Of a DNA stretch of 64,000 nucleotides, positions 19,948 to 31,916 are shown piece by piece. The first letter of the stretch is position 1. Every line of letters starts with the position of its first letter. The position numbers and the translations under genes are program-made. Source of the stretch: Caballeronia sp. M1242 (GTDB lineage Bacteria; Pseudomonadota; Gammaproteobacteria; Burkholderiales; Burkholderiaceae); contig NZ_CP071129.1 of assembly GCF_017220215.1 (NCBI RefSeq), forward strand, positions 2,418,001-2,482,000, written 5' to 3'. Below the pieces are notes generated by a model. It was not told the origin of the DNA. It did no database searches and saw only the letters and a program-made list of their open reading frames with translations.

Positions 19948-21621
19948 TCAGACCGTACCGTCGCGCAACTCGCGGCGTAGAATCTTGCCGACGTTGCTCT
20001 TCGGCAAGTCCTTGCGGAATTCGATGATGCGCGGCCTTTTATAGCCCGTCAGCCGTTCCTTGCAGAACGCGATCACGTCCGCTTCGGTCAGGTTGTCGTC
20101 CTTACGCACGATGAAGAGCTTCACCGCCTCGCCCGAATTCTGATCCTTCACGCCGACCGCAGCCACTTCGAACACGCCCGGCAGCATCGCCACGACATCC
20201 TCGATTTCGTTCGGATACACGTTGAAGCCCGAGACGAGAATCATGTCCTTCTTGCGATCGACGATCTTCACGTAGCCGCGCTCGTCGAACACGCCGACAT
20301 CGCCTGAGCGGAAGAAACCATCGGGCGTCATCACCTTGGCCGTTTCGTCCGGGCGATTCCAGTAGCCGGCCATCACCTGCGGTCCCTTGATGCAGATCTC
20401 GCCGGCCTGCCCGAGCGGCACTTCGTTGTTGTCGTCGTCGCGGATGGAGACTTCGGTCGATGGCAACGGCAAACCGATGGTGCCGGTGTACTCGGTGGCC
20501 GTCACCGGGTTGCACGTGACGCAGGGTGAAGTCTCCGACAGCCCGTAGCCTTCGACGATAGGCACGCCGGTCACCGCGAACCAGCGCTTTGCGACTGCTT
20601 CCTGGACCGCCATGCCGCCGCCGTTCGCCGCGATCAACTTGGAAAAATCCAGCTTCGAGAAGTCGGGATGATTCAGCAACGCGTTATAGAGCGTGTTCAC
20701 CGCCGGGAACGTGTTGATCGGAATGCCCTTCAGTTCCTTGATGGTGCCCGCGATATCGCGCGGATTCGGAATCAGCACGCCGAGCCCGCCCGTGCGGATG
20801 GTGAGCATGCCGCACACCGTCAACGCGAAGATGTGATACAGCGGGAGCGCGACGACGCACACGAACTGGTCGATGTCGGGCCGCTGTCTGCGCGCCGGTT
20901 CCAGCCACACCTCGGATTGCAGCACATTGGCGATCAGATTCCGATGTGTCAGCGTCGCGCCCTTCGCCACGCCGGTGGTGCCGCCGGTGTATTGAAGGAA
21001 CGCGACGTCGTCCGGTGTCTGCGCGACCGGCTCCAGCGCGTGGCGGCTGCCTTCGCTGATCGCATCGTTGAAGCGGATGCTGCCCGGCAAGTTGAACGCA
21101 GGCACCATCTTCTTCACTTTTCGGACGACGAAATTGACCAGCAGGCCTTTCATGCCCATCAGGTCGCCCATTGCCGCGACGACGACATGCTTGATCGCCG
21201 TGTTCTTGACTACGGCTTCGAGCGTGGTCGCGAAGTTCTCCAGAATGACGATGGCTTCCGCGCCGCTGTCGCGAAGCTGATGTTCCAGTTCGCGCGGCGT
21301 GTAGAGCGGGTTCACGTTCACGACGATATAGCCCGCCCGCAGCACGGCGGCGATGGCGACCGGGTATTGCAGGACGTTCGGCATCATCAGCGCGACGCGC
21401 GCGCCGCGCTTCAAGCCCTTGTGCTGCAGCCATGCAGCGAGCTTTTTCGACATGTCGTCGAGCTCGCCGTAGGTGATCGCCTGCCCCATGCAGAGGAAGG
21501 CGCGACGGTCGCGGTTGTTGCGGAAACTGTCTTCGAGCAACTGCGAGACCGACCGGTACGCCGACACGTCGATCTCCGCAGGTACGCCGGCCGGATACGA
21601 TTTCAGCCAGAGTTTCTCCAT
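19948..21621 (-). CDS. fadD: Long-chain fatty acid--CoA ligase
   Basis: Adenylate-forming enzyme that activates long-chain fatty acids to acyl-CoA for beta-oxidation, at the inner face of the membrane. The 557-residue product has the AMP-binding signature YTGGTTGVAKGATLTH (about residues 212-227), GYGLSETSP in the centre, FFRSGDVG and, in the C-terminal subdomain, VSGFNVYPNEIED and the catalytic Lys region SNVGKILRREL. Length and motifs match FadD rather than short-chain ligases. It has its own terminator and no obvious operon partner. Confidence 0.93.
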   Translation of the reverse strand: MEKLWLKSYPAGVPAEIDVSAYRSVSQLLEDSFRNNRDRRAFLCMGQAITYGELDDMSKKLAAWLQHKGLKRGARVALMMPNVLQYPVAIAAVLRAGYIVVNVNPLYTPRELEHQLRDSGAEAIVILENFATTLEAVVKNTAIKHVVVAAMGDLMGMKGLLVNFVVRKVKKMVPAFNLPGSIRFNDAISEGSRHALEPVAQTPDDVAFLQYTGGTTGVAKGATLTHRNLIANVLQSEVWLEPARRQRPDIDQFVCVVALPLYHIFALTVCGMLTIRTGGLGVLIPNPRDIAGTIKELKGIPINTFPAVNTLYNALLNHPDFSKLDFSKLIAANGGGMAVQEAVAKRWFAVTGVPIVEGYGLSETSPCVTCNPVTATEYTGTIGLPLPSTEVSIRDDDNNEVPLGQAGEICIKGPQVMAGYWNRPDETAKVMTPDGFFRSGDVGVFDERGYVKIVDRKKDMILVSGFNVYPNEIEDVVAMLPGVFEVAAVGVKDQNSGEAVKLFIVRKDDNLTEADVIAFCKERLTGYKRPRIIEFRKDLPKSNVGKILRRELRDGTV

Positions 21622-21748
21622 ACGGCGTCTCCTTATTTAATTTTCGAATGGTCGTGCGAAAACAGGATGCTAGCCGCTCCCTTCCGTTCCGACAATCCGG
21701 TTAGACGCCGCATTCCAGACCACTTCGGGTCGGGTCTTTCCATACTTC

Positions 21749-23830
21749 TCAATGCACTGACTCCACTTCCACCAGGCAATCGTAGAACGTCGCCGATCCC
21801 CCCAGATCGGTCAAAGCCTGGCTCGTTACTTGATTGGCATTGCAGCCATCGGGGGACAACTTCTTCCACCAGATCGACAAGCCGACAACCACGCCTTCGC
21901 GCGCCCGATCGGTGACACGCGCACGCGCCTGCATCGACCCGCGATCGTTGAAGATCCGCACTTGAGCGCCGTCCGCGATACCGCGTGCGTCCGCGTCCGC
22001 CGGGTGAATGTCGAGATGCGGCTCCGCCTCGGTCGCGCGCAGACTCTCGATGTTTACGAAGCTGCTGTTCAGGAAGTTGCGCGCGGGCGGCGAGATCATC
22101 GCGAGCGGATAGCGCGCGGCGAGTTCCGGCGCCACTTCCGCCGACTCGTACGGGGGAAGGTAATCCGGCAGCGGGTCGAGACCTTCGCGTGCGAGACGTT
22201 CGCTGAAGAATTCGCACTTTCCTGATGGCGTGCGAAATCCTCCCTGCGCGAGCGGCGCGTCGGGAATGTCGAGTTCGAGCCAGCGCGACGCCTTTAGTGC
22301 TTCCCATCCGCGGCCCTTCAGCGTGGGGTCGTCCCAGCGAAAGGCTTTCGACGCAATCTGCTCGTCGGTTTCGAAAAGAGCTGGCTCGGTGAGATGCATC
22401 GCGCGGGCAAGGCCGCGAAAGAAATCGGTGTTCGGACGAGACTCGCCCACCGGCGGTATAGCCGGCAGGTTCGCCATGATGTGCGTGTGGCCGTACGACT
22501 TGTGGACGTCCAAGTGCTCGAGCTGCGTGGTCGCCGGAAAGATGAGATTGGCGTAGTCGGCAGTATCGGTCTGGAAGTGCTCCAGCACGATGGTGAACAA
22601 GTCTTCGCGCGCGAAGCCGGCCGCAACTTTCGCCGAGTCCGGCGCAACGGCGACCGGGTTCGAGTTGTAGACGATCAGCGCTTCGATTTTCGGCCCGAAC
22701 GTGTCGTCTCCCGGATGGAGCAAGGCGTCGCCGATTGCGTTCATATTGATGCTGCGCGGCCGCTTGTGCGGCCAGCCCGGCAGCAAATCCGGGCGTTCGA
22801 GCGCGGCATTGTCGACCGGTGCCCAGCCCGACGACGACAACAGTAGACCGCCCGACCGCTCGCGCCACGCGCCCGTCAGCGACGGCAGACACGCGACGGC
22901 GCGCACCGCGTTGCCACCGCCGCGCACGCGCTGCATGCCGTAGTTCAGGCGGATGGCGGCTTTCTTGGTCGAGCCAAACGCACGCGCCAGATCGACGACG
23001 GTCTGTTCCTCGATGCCGCAAATTGTCGCCGCGCGCGACGGCGGATACTCTGCGGCCCGCGCCGCGAGTTCGTCGAAACCGACGGTGTGGTCTGCGATGT
23101 ACGCGTGATCCACCAGGTTCTCGCGGATCAGCACGTGAATCATGCCGAGCGCGAGCGCCGCATCCGTTCCCGGCCGCAGCGCGATGTGCTGATGACATTT
23201 CTCGGCCGTCAGCGACCGGTAGGGATCGATCGCGATGAGTTTCGCACCGCGCCGCTTCGCCTCCTGCGCGCGCGTCCAGAAGTGCAGGCTCGAGGCGATC
23301 GGATTCGAGCCCCAGATCAGAATCAGCTCGCTTTCCTCAAAGAACTCGACGTGCATGCCGATGCCCGCGCCATACGTATAGCGCAGCCCGGCCGCACCAG
23401 CTGCCGCGCAAATCGTGCGATCCAGTCGTGACGCGCCGAGCACATTGAAAAGGCGCGCGGCGATGCTCTCTCCTTGGACGAGGCCCATCGTTCCGGCGTA
23501 GCTGTACGGAAGGATCGCTTCCGGCGCACGGCGCGCGATCGGACCGAGGCGCTCGGCGGCTATTCGCAGCCCCGCGTCCCAGCTGATCCGTTCGAACCGA
23601 TTGGAGCCCTTCGGCCCGACACGAATCAGCGGCGTCAGCAGGCGGTCCTTGTGATGCGTCCGCTCGGCGTATCGCGTGACTTTCGTGCAGAGCACGCCTT
23701 GCGTCGGCGGATGATCCGGGTCACCACTCACCTTCACTGCCCTGCCGTTCTGTACGGTCACGCGCATCGCGCAGGTGTCGGGGCAATCGTGGGGGCAAAC
23801 GGCTCGGGCAAACTCGGCTGGGGCGTTCAT
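21749..23830 (-). CDS. Molybdopterin-dependent oxidoreductase with N-terminal 4Fe-4S site
   Basis: Member of the DMSO reductase/formate dehydrogenase-like superfamily. The 693-residue product begins with a 4Fe-4S motif: Cys12, Cys16, Cys20 and Cys48 (CPHDCPDTC...GVLC). It continues with the molybdopterin-binding domains (ILIWGSNPIASSLH, LNYGMQRVRGGGNAVR) and a C-terminal dinucleotide-binding domain (DIHPADADARGIADGAQV). There is no twin-arginine signal, so it should be cytoplasmic. No electron-transfer subunit, FdhD or cofactor gene is nearby, and the substrate cannot be told from sequence. It is transcribed divergently from the M20 gene across a 154-bp gap. Confidence 0.88.
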   Translation of the reverse strand: MNAPAEFARAVCPHDCPDTCAMRVTVQNGRAVKVSGDPDHPPTQGVLCTKVTRYAERTHHKDRLLTPLIRVGPKGSNRFERISWDAGLRIAAERLGPIARRAPEAILPYSYAGTMGLVQGESIAARLFNVLGASRLDRTICAAAGAAGLRYTYGAGIGMHVEFFEESELILIWGSNPIASSLHFWTRAQEAKRRGAKLIAIDPYRSLTAEKCHQHIALRPGTDAALALGMIHVLIRENLVDHAYIADHTVGFDELAARAAEYPPSRAATICGIEEQTVVDLARAFGSTKKAAIRLNYGMQRVRGGGNAVRAVACLPSLTGAWRERSGGLLLSSSGWAPVDNAALERPDLLPGWPHKRPRSINMNAIGDALLHPGDDTFGPKIEALIVYNSNPVAVAPDSAKVAAGFAREDLFTIVLEHFQTDTADYANLIFPATTQLEHLDVHKSYGHTHIMANLPAIPPVGESRPNTDFFRGLARAMHLTEPALFETDEQIASKAFRWDDPTLKGRGWEALKASRWLELDIPDAPLAQGGFRTPSGKCEFFSERLAREGLDPLPDYLPPYESAEVAPELAARYPLAMISPPARNFLNSSFVNIESLRATEAEPHLDIHPADADARGIADGAQVRIFNDRGSMQARARVTDRAREGVVVGLSIWWKKLSPDGCNANQVTSQALTDLGGSATFYDCLVEVESVH

Positions 23831-23984
23831 CGGATGGTCCGGTCAATCGGCAAGGGCGGCAGATACCAGAATTCTATTACGCCGGCTATGCGGCCGTCCG
23901 TCCGATGCCTCAAATAGTGACGGCGTAGAATGAACCAGCGGTGCATCACACGGTTGGTCCGAATTCAAACAAGCGAGCAGTTCA

Positions 23985-25175
23985 ATGAATCTGATTCCGG
24001 AAATCGAAGCATCTCACGATGAAATCCAGGCTCTCCGACGAACGATCCACGCTCATCCCGAACTGCGTTATGAAGAGGTAGGGACTGCGAAACTGGTGGC
24101 GGAGAATCTCGAACGCTGGGGAATTGAGGTACATCGAGGCTTGGGCAAGACAGGCGTCGTCGGCGTTTTGAAGCGTGGGACGGGGCGCGGGTCTATCGGG
24201 TTGCGTGCCGACATGGACGCCTTGCCGATTCAGGAGATCAACAGCTTCGGCCACAAATCGACTCACGCCGGACGCATGCACGCGTGCGGCCACGACGGGC
24301 ACACGGCCATGCTGCTAGGCGCGGCCAAGTACCTGGCGGAATACGGCAAGTTCGACGGGACGGTTGTCTTCATCTTTCAACCGGCAGAAGAAGGCGGCGC
24401 CGGCGCGAAAGCCATGATCGACGACGGACTCTTTACCCGCTTCCCAGTCGACGCAGTTTTCGGCGTACACAACTGGCCCGGAATTCCGGCAGGGCACTTC
24501 GGCGTGACGGAAGGACCGATCATGGCGTCGAGCAATGAGTTCCGCATCACCGTCCGCGGGGTTGGGTCGCATGCCGCGTTGCCGCATAACGGACGGGATC
24601 CGGTCTTCAGCGCGGTTCAAATCGCCAATGCGCTGCAAAGTATCATCACGCGTAGTAAAAAGCCGCTCGATACCGCCGTGCTGTCGATCACGCAGATTCA
24701 TGCGGGCGATGCAGTCAACGTGGTGCCCGACCATGCGTGGCTGGGCGGAACGGTGCGTACTTTTACGGTGGAAACGCTCGATTTGATCGAAGCGCGTATG
24801 CGGAAGATCGCTGAATCGACCGCTTCGGCTTACGACTGCGAAGCTGAAGTGTATTTCCATCGAAACTATCCGCCGACGATTAACGATCCGGCGCAGACGA
24901 GATTCGCGGCCGAGGTAATGGCTGAAGTGGTCGGCGAGCAGAATGTCGACTCCTCCGTCGAACCGACGATGGGCGCTGAAGACTTCTCGTTCATGCTGCT
25001 TGAGAAGCCCGGCTGCTACGCGTTTCTCGGTAACGGAGATGGGGCGCATCGTGCGCACGGACACGGTGAAGGTCCGTGCATGCTGCACAACGCGAGCTAC
25101 GACTTCAACGACGCGCTTTTGTCGGTCGGGGCTTCGTATTGGGTCAGGCTCGCTGAGCGGTTCTTAGCCCGATGA
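23985..25175 (+). CDS. M20-family metal-dependent amidohydrolase (hippurate hydrolase-like)
   Basis: Cytoplasmic zinc/manganese hydrolase that cleaves N-acyl amino acids or similar amides. The 396-residue product has the family's metal-site motif MHACGHDGHTAM (about residues 97-108), QPAEEGGAGAKAM at about 132-144, and a dimerisation lid domain (about 190-300) beginning FRITVRGVGSHAALPHNG. The Cys-Gly-His form of the metal site places it with the hippurate hydrolase/IAA-amino acid hydrolase branch (HipO, AbgA-like) rather than the DapE branch; substrate specificity is not resolvable. It ends at a terminator shared with the rRNA operon. Confidence 0.9.
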   Translation: MNLIPEIEASHDEIQALRRTIHAHPELRYEEVGTAKLVAENLERWGIEVHRGLGKTGVVGVLKRGTGRGSIGLRADMDALPIQEINSFGHKSTHAGRMHACGHDGHTAMLLGAAKYLAEYGKFDGTVVFIFQPAEEGGAGAKAMIDDGLFTRFPVDAVFGVHNWPGIPAGHFGVTEGPIMASSNEFRITVRGVGSHAALPHNGRDPVFSAVQIANALQSIITRSKKPLDTAVLSITQIHAGDAVNVVPDHAWLGGTVRTFTVETLDLIEARMRKIAESTASAYDCEAEVYFHRNYPPTINDPAQTRFAAEVMAEVVGEQNVDSSVEPTMGAEDFSFMLLEKPGCYAFLGNGDGAHRAHGHGEGPCMLHNASYDFNDALLSVGASYWVRLAERFLAR

Positions 25176-25223
25176 TCTAGGGGCTCAGTCGAGTGGCGCG
25201 ACGCTCTATGTCGCCCCAAACGC

Positions 25224-25258
25224 AAAAGCCCCACCTTTTCGGGGTGGGGTTTTTGTTT
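25224..25258. terminator. Bidirectional terminator between the M20 gene and the rRNA operon
   Basis: CCCCACC pairs with GGTGGGG around a TTTTCGG loop. There are T-runs on the plus side (TTTTTGTTTT) for the M20 gene and a shorter run (CTTTTG) on the minus side for the rRNA operon, whose 5S gene ends about 11 bp away. Confidence 0.85.
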
Positions 25259-25269
25259 TGCAAGGGGGA

Positions 25270-25384
25270 GCCTGACGATTACCTACTTTCACACGGGCAA
25301 TCCGCACTATCATCGGCGTGGAGTCGTTTCACGGTCCTGTTCGGGATGGGAAGGGGTGGGACCGACTCGCTATGGTCATCAGGC
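25270..25384 (-). rRNA. rrf: 5S ribosomal RNA
   Basis: About 115 nt, recognised by the conserved core (minus strand CCATCCCGAACAGGACCGTG) and complementary ends GCCTGATGACC and GGTAATCGTCAGGC, which form helix I. Ends are set from this terminal helix and may be off by one or two bases. Last gene of the operon. Confidence 0.95.
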
Positions 25385-25510
25385 TTTAAGGGGATGTTGT
25401 CTCGCGTTGAGGGCGCGACAACCAATCGGGGAAGAAGTAGTGGTTTGGGGTAGTGACTGTGGGCACAGTCGCTACTCAACCGGTGGCGCACCCGCTTCGG
25501 GGTGGCTTAA

Positions 25511-25525
25511 GACACACCAGTTATA

Positions 25526-25533
<8 letters not shown>
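25511..25533 (-). other. Downstream arm of the 23S rRNA processing stem
   Basis: The 23 bases here are the reverse complement of 28400-28422 at 20 of 23 positions. The two arms bracket the whole 23S gene and would form the long duplex cut by RNase III during maturation. Confidence 0.75.
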
Positions 25534-28399
<2,866 letters not shown>

Positions 28400-28406
<7 letters not shown>

Positions 28407-28422
28407 CTATAACGAGTGTGTC
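28400..28422 (-). other. Upstream arm of the 23S rRNA processing stem
   Basis: Pairs with 25511-25533 (20 of 23 positions complementary), enclosing the 23S gene in an RNase III-type stem. Confidence 0.75.
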
Positions 28423-28582
28423 TCGCGACACCTCTGTCATAGGCTGAGTATTCGCGTTGTGCCGTATTCCAAGTCATCAATGAAGATCACTTTTCATACT
28501 CGATACAATCACTACCCTGACTACCCTACTCACACCCATCTCTAAGTGCTTTCAGATAATCTCTTTACTACTTCTTCCTGAT

Positions 28583-28593
28583 TGTTAAAGAAC
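28583..28593 (-). promoter_or_regulatory. boxA antitermination element in the tRNA-Ala/23S spacer
   Basis: Minus-strand GTTCTTTAACA resembles the rRNA boxA consensus TGCTCTTTAACA. It sits about 100 bp after tRNA-Ala and 180 bp before 23S, the usual position for the spacer copy. The rest of the 290-bp spacer carries no gene. Confidence 0.7.
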
Positions 28594-28694
28594 GTTTAGC
28601 CGATAGGTGTCTTGCAATACCTACAGCATCAACTGGCTAGCAATCGCCAATGCTTAACATTCACTGCTCGTGAACGCTAGGCATTGAAGATTGA

Positions 28695-28770
28695 TGGTGG
28701 AGGATGACGGGATCGAACCGACGACCCCCTGCTTGCAAAGCAGGTGCTCTCCCAGCTGAGCTAATCCCCC
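28695..28770 (-). tRNA. tRNA-Ala (anticodon TGC)
   Basis: 76 nt including an encoded CCA. Minus strand starts GGGGGATTAGCTCAGCTGGG and ends CATCCTCCACCA; the anticodon loop CTTTGCAAG gives TGC, and the TPsiC arm reads GGTTCGATCCC. It lies between tRNA-Ile and 23S in the operon spacer, where tRNA-Ala normally follows tRNA-Ile. Confidence 0.97.
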
Positions 28771-28840
28771 GCGTCTATTGACCCTGCCCTCTTCGAGGGT
28801 GGGGCCTTCGTAAGCGCTCACGCGCTAACGACCGCCGACA

Positions 28841-28917
28841 TGGTGGGTCTGGTTGGATTCGAACCAACGACCCCCGCCTTATCAAGACGGTGCTCTAACC
28901 GACTGAGCTACAGACCC
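28841..28917 (-). tRNA. tRNA-Ile (anticodon GAT)
   Basis: 77 nt including an encoded CCA. Minus strand starts GGGTCTGTAGCTCAGTCGG and ends AACCAGACCCACCA; the anticodon loop CTTGATAAG gives GAT. It lies 63 bp downstream of 16S. Confidence 0.97.
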
Positions 28918-28936
28918 TTAGCCTGTTTCTAAACCA

Positions 28937-28960
28937 CAGCCGATAAGCGTGAGCGCTTAA
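28937..28960 (-). other. Downstream arm of the 16S rRNA processing stem
   Basis: The first 23 bases are complementary to leader bases 30681-30703 at 20 of 23 positions (most mismatches would be G-U in RNA). The arms enclose the 16S gene and form the expected RNase III processing duplex. Confidence 0.75.
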
Positions 28961-28980
28961 CTTGGTGTGCGAAGCTCGAG

Positions 28981-30511
<1,531 letters not shown>

Positions 30512-30680
30512 CAATGCCTGTTACTGTTTTCGGTTCCGTTAGAAACCGGTCGCTCACTCAACGTACTGACGATGATTAATCCGTCCTAAGACAGATAAAC
30601 CTTCCTCTGATACTTCGCGTGAGACTCTTGATACTTTTGCTTATGCCGCAGCGCCTAAGCACCGCAACCGCACTCGCCAT

Positions 30681-30703
30681 CAAGCGCCCACACTTATCGG
30701 CTG
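30681..30703 (-). other. Upstream arm of the 16S rRNA processing stem
   Basis: Complementary partner of 28937-28959, located in the leader about 170 bp before the mature 16S 5' end. Confidence 0.75.
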
Positions 30704-30710
30704 TTAGTTT

Positions 30711-30720
30711 TTAAAGAGCA
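30711..30720 (-). promoter_or_regulatory. boxA antitermination element in the rRNA leader
   Basis: Minus-strand TGCTCTTTAA, an exact match to the core of the rRNA boxA consensus bound by NusB-NusE, about 90 bp downstream of the promoter -10. Confidence 0.8.
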
Positions 30721-30808
30721 ATCCGCCAAGACTTTCCTGCTTCGCCGCATCGAGCACTGGGCTCAACCGCTTCGTCTTGCGTCGCTGCATCAGCAGCAGA
30801 GAAACGAG

Positions 30809-30837
30809 ATTATGTACGTCGTTTCGGTCAGTGTCAA
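30809..30837 (-). promoter_or_regulatory. rRNA operon promoter
   Basis: Minus-strand consensus TTGACA (30832-30837), a 17-bp spacer and CATAAT (30809-30814, five of six). This is the best promoter match in the window, and it sits about 300 bp before 16S. A second tandem promoter was looked for and not found. Confidence 0.88.
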
Positions 30838-31003
30838 CAAGTTTTTGAAGCATTTCACTCGTCAACCGCGCTCAGAACCATATTGCCTTCCAAGCCCACC
30901 ACCACGACACCACCGTTCCCGCTTCCTTCGCGTTCGTTTGAATCGCGAAGGAACGGAATTCTAGTGACCGGCACGGCAATACGCAAGGGTCCCGCGCAAG
31001 AAA

Positions 31004-31780
31004 TTATCGATGTTTGAACGCCGGTTTGCGCTTCTCGACGAACGCCGACATTCCCTCCTTCTGATCCTCGGTCGCGAACAGCGAATGGAACAGGCGCCGC
31101 TCGAAGTGGACGCCTTCGGCGAGCGTCGTCTCATAGGCGCGGTTCACCGACTCCTTGGCCATCATGACCGCGGGCAACGAGAAGCCTGCAATGATGGTCG
31201 CGGCCTCGACAGCTTCGTCGAGTAGACGCTCGGCTCCCACCACGCGCGACACCAAGCCCGCACGCTCGGCTTCGGCTGCGTCCATCATTCGCGCCGTGAG
31301 GCACATGTCCATCGCTTTTGCCTTCGATACGGCGCGCGGCAGGCGCTGCGTGCCGCCCGCGCCCGGGATCACGCCGAGCTTTATTTCCGGCTGACCGAAC
31401 TTCGCCGTGTCCGCCGCGATGACGATGTCGCACATCATGGCCAACTCGCACCCGCCGCCGAGCGCGAACCCCGCCACCGCAGCGATGATCGGCTTCCGAA
31501 TGGACCGGATCGTCTCCCAATTTCGCGTGATGTAGTCGCCTTTGTAGACGTCCATATAGGAATACTTGGCCATCATGCCGATGTCCGCGCCCGCCGCGAA
31601 AGCCTTCTCACTGCCGGTCAGCACGATCGCACCGATGTCGTCGTCCGCGTCGAACGACTTCAGGGCCGCGCCGAGTTCGTCCATTAACGCATCGTTCAAC
31701 GCGTTCAGCGCCTTGGGACGATTCAGCGTGATCAGTCCGACCCGCCCGCGTGTCTCGACCAGCAGATTCTCGTAAGTCAT
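31004..31780 (-). CDS. Enoyl-CoA hydratase (crotonase family, probable PaaF role)
   Basis: Hydrates a trans-2-enoyl-CoA. The 258-residue product has the oxyanion-hole segment [13 protein letters not shown] (about residues 60-72) and both catalytic glutamates expected of a true hydratase: in [11 protein letters not shown] (about 108-118) and in [20 protein letters not shown] (about 128-147). It is transcribed divergently from paaN across a 136-bp gap that holds a palindromic operator-like site. That placement suggests a role in phenylacetate beta-oxidation steps (PaaF); a general short-chain hydratase role is also possible. Confidence 0.9.
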   Translation of the reverse strand: MTYENLLVETRGRVGLITLNRPKALNALNDALMDELGAALKSFDADDDIGAIVLTGSEKAFAAGADIGMMAKYSYMDVYKGDYITRNWETIRSIRKPIIAAVAGFALGGGCELAMMCDIVIAADTAKFGQPEIKLGVIPGAGGTQRLPRAVSKAKAMDMCLTARMMDAAEAERAGLVSRVVGAERLLDEAVEAATIIAGFSLPAVMMAKESVNRAYETTLAEGVHFERRLFHSLFATEDQKEGMSAFVEKRKPAFKHR

Positions 31781-31858
31781 GCGCTCCTCCTAGCGATCCT
31801 CAGGTAAGTCCTAATGAAAAGACCTCTTGTCCGTCATCTCGATAATGCTAACATCACC

Positions 31859-31874
31859 AACCAACCGGTCGGTT
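31859..31874. promoter_or_regulatory. Operator-like palindrome between divergent paa genes
   Basis: AACCAACCGGTCGGTT is a 16-bp dyad with a single mismatched pair, in the gap between the enoyl-CoA hydratase start and the paaN start, 43 bp before paaN. TetR-type PaaR repressors of phenylacetate genes bind inverted repeats of this ACCGACCGGT kind, with phenylacetyl-CoA as inducer. No paaR gene is in the window, so the regulator assignment is inference. Confidence 0.6.
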
Positions 31875-31916
31875 AATTAATCGGCTGAACCGTCCTTCAC
31901 TTCCGTTCTCGCGACC

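Larger units (their letters stand above)
30512..31003 (-). other. rRNA operon leader and upstream non-coding DNA
   Basis: No protein gene. It holds the 16S leader with the upstream processing-stem arm (30681-30703), boxA (30711-30720) and the promoter (30809-30837). From about 30840 to 31003 there is moderately AT-rich DNA upstream of the -35, which may act as an UP-type region, followed by the end of the enoyl-CoA hydratase gene. Nothing else was recognised. Confidence 0.7.

Noticed and set aside
30720..30808. Second (P2) rRNA promoter
   Set aside because: No pair of acceptable -35/-10 hexamers was found between the main promoter and boxA.
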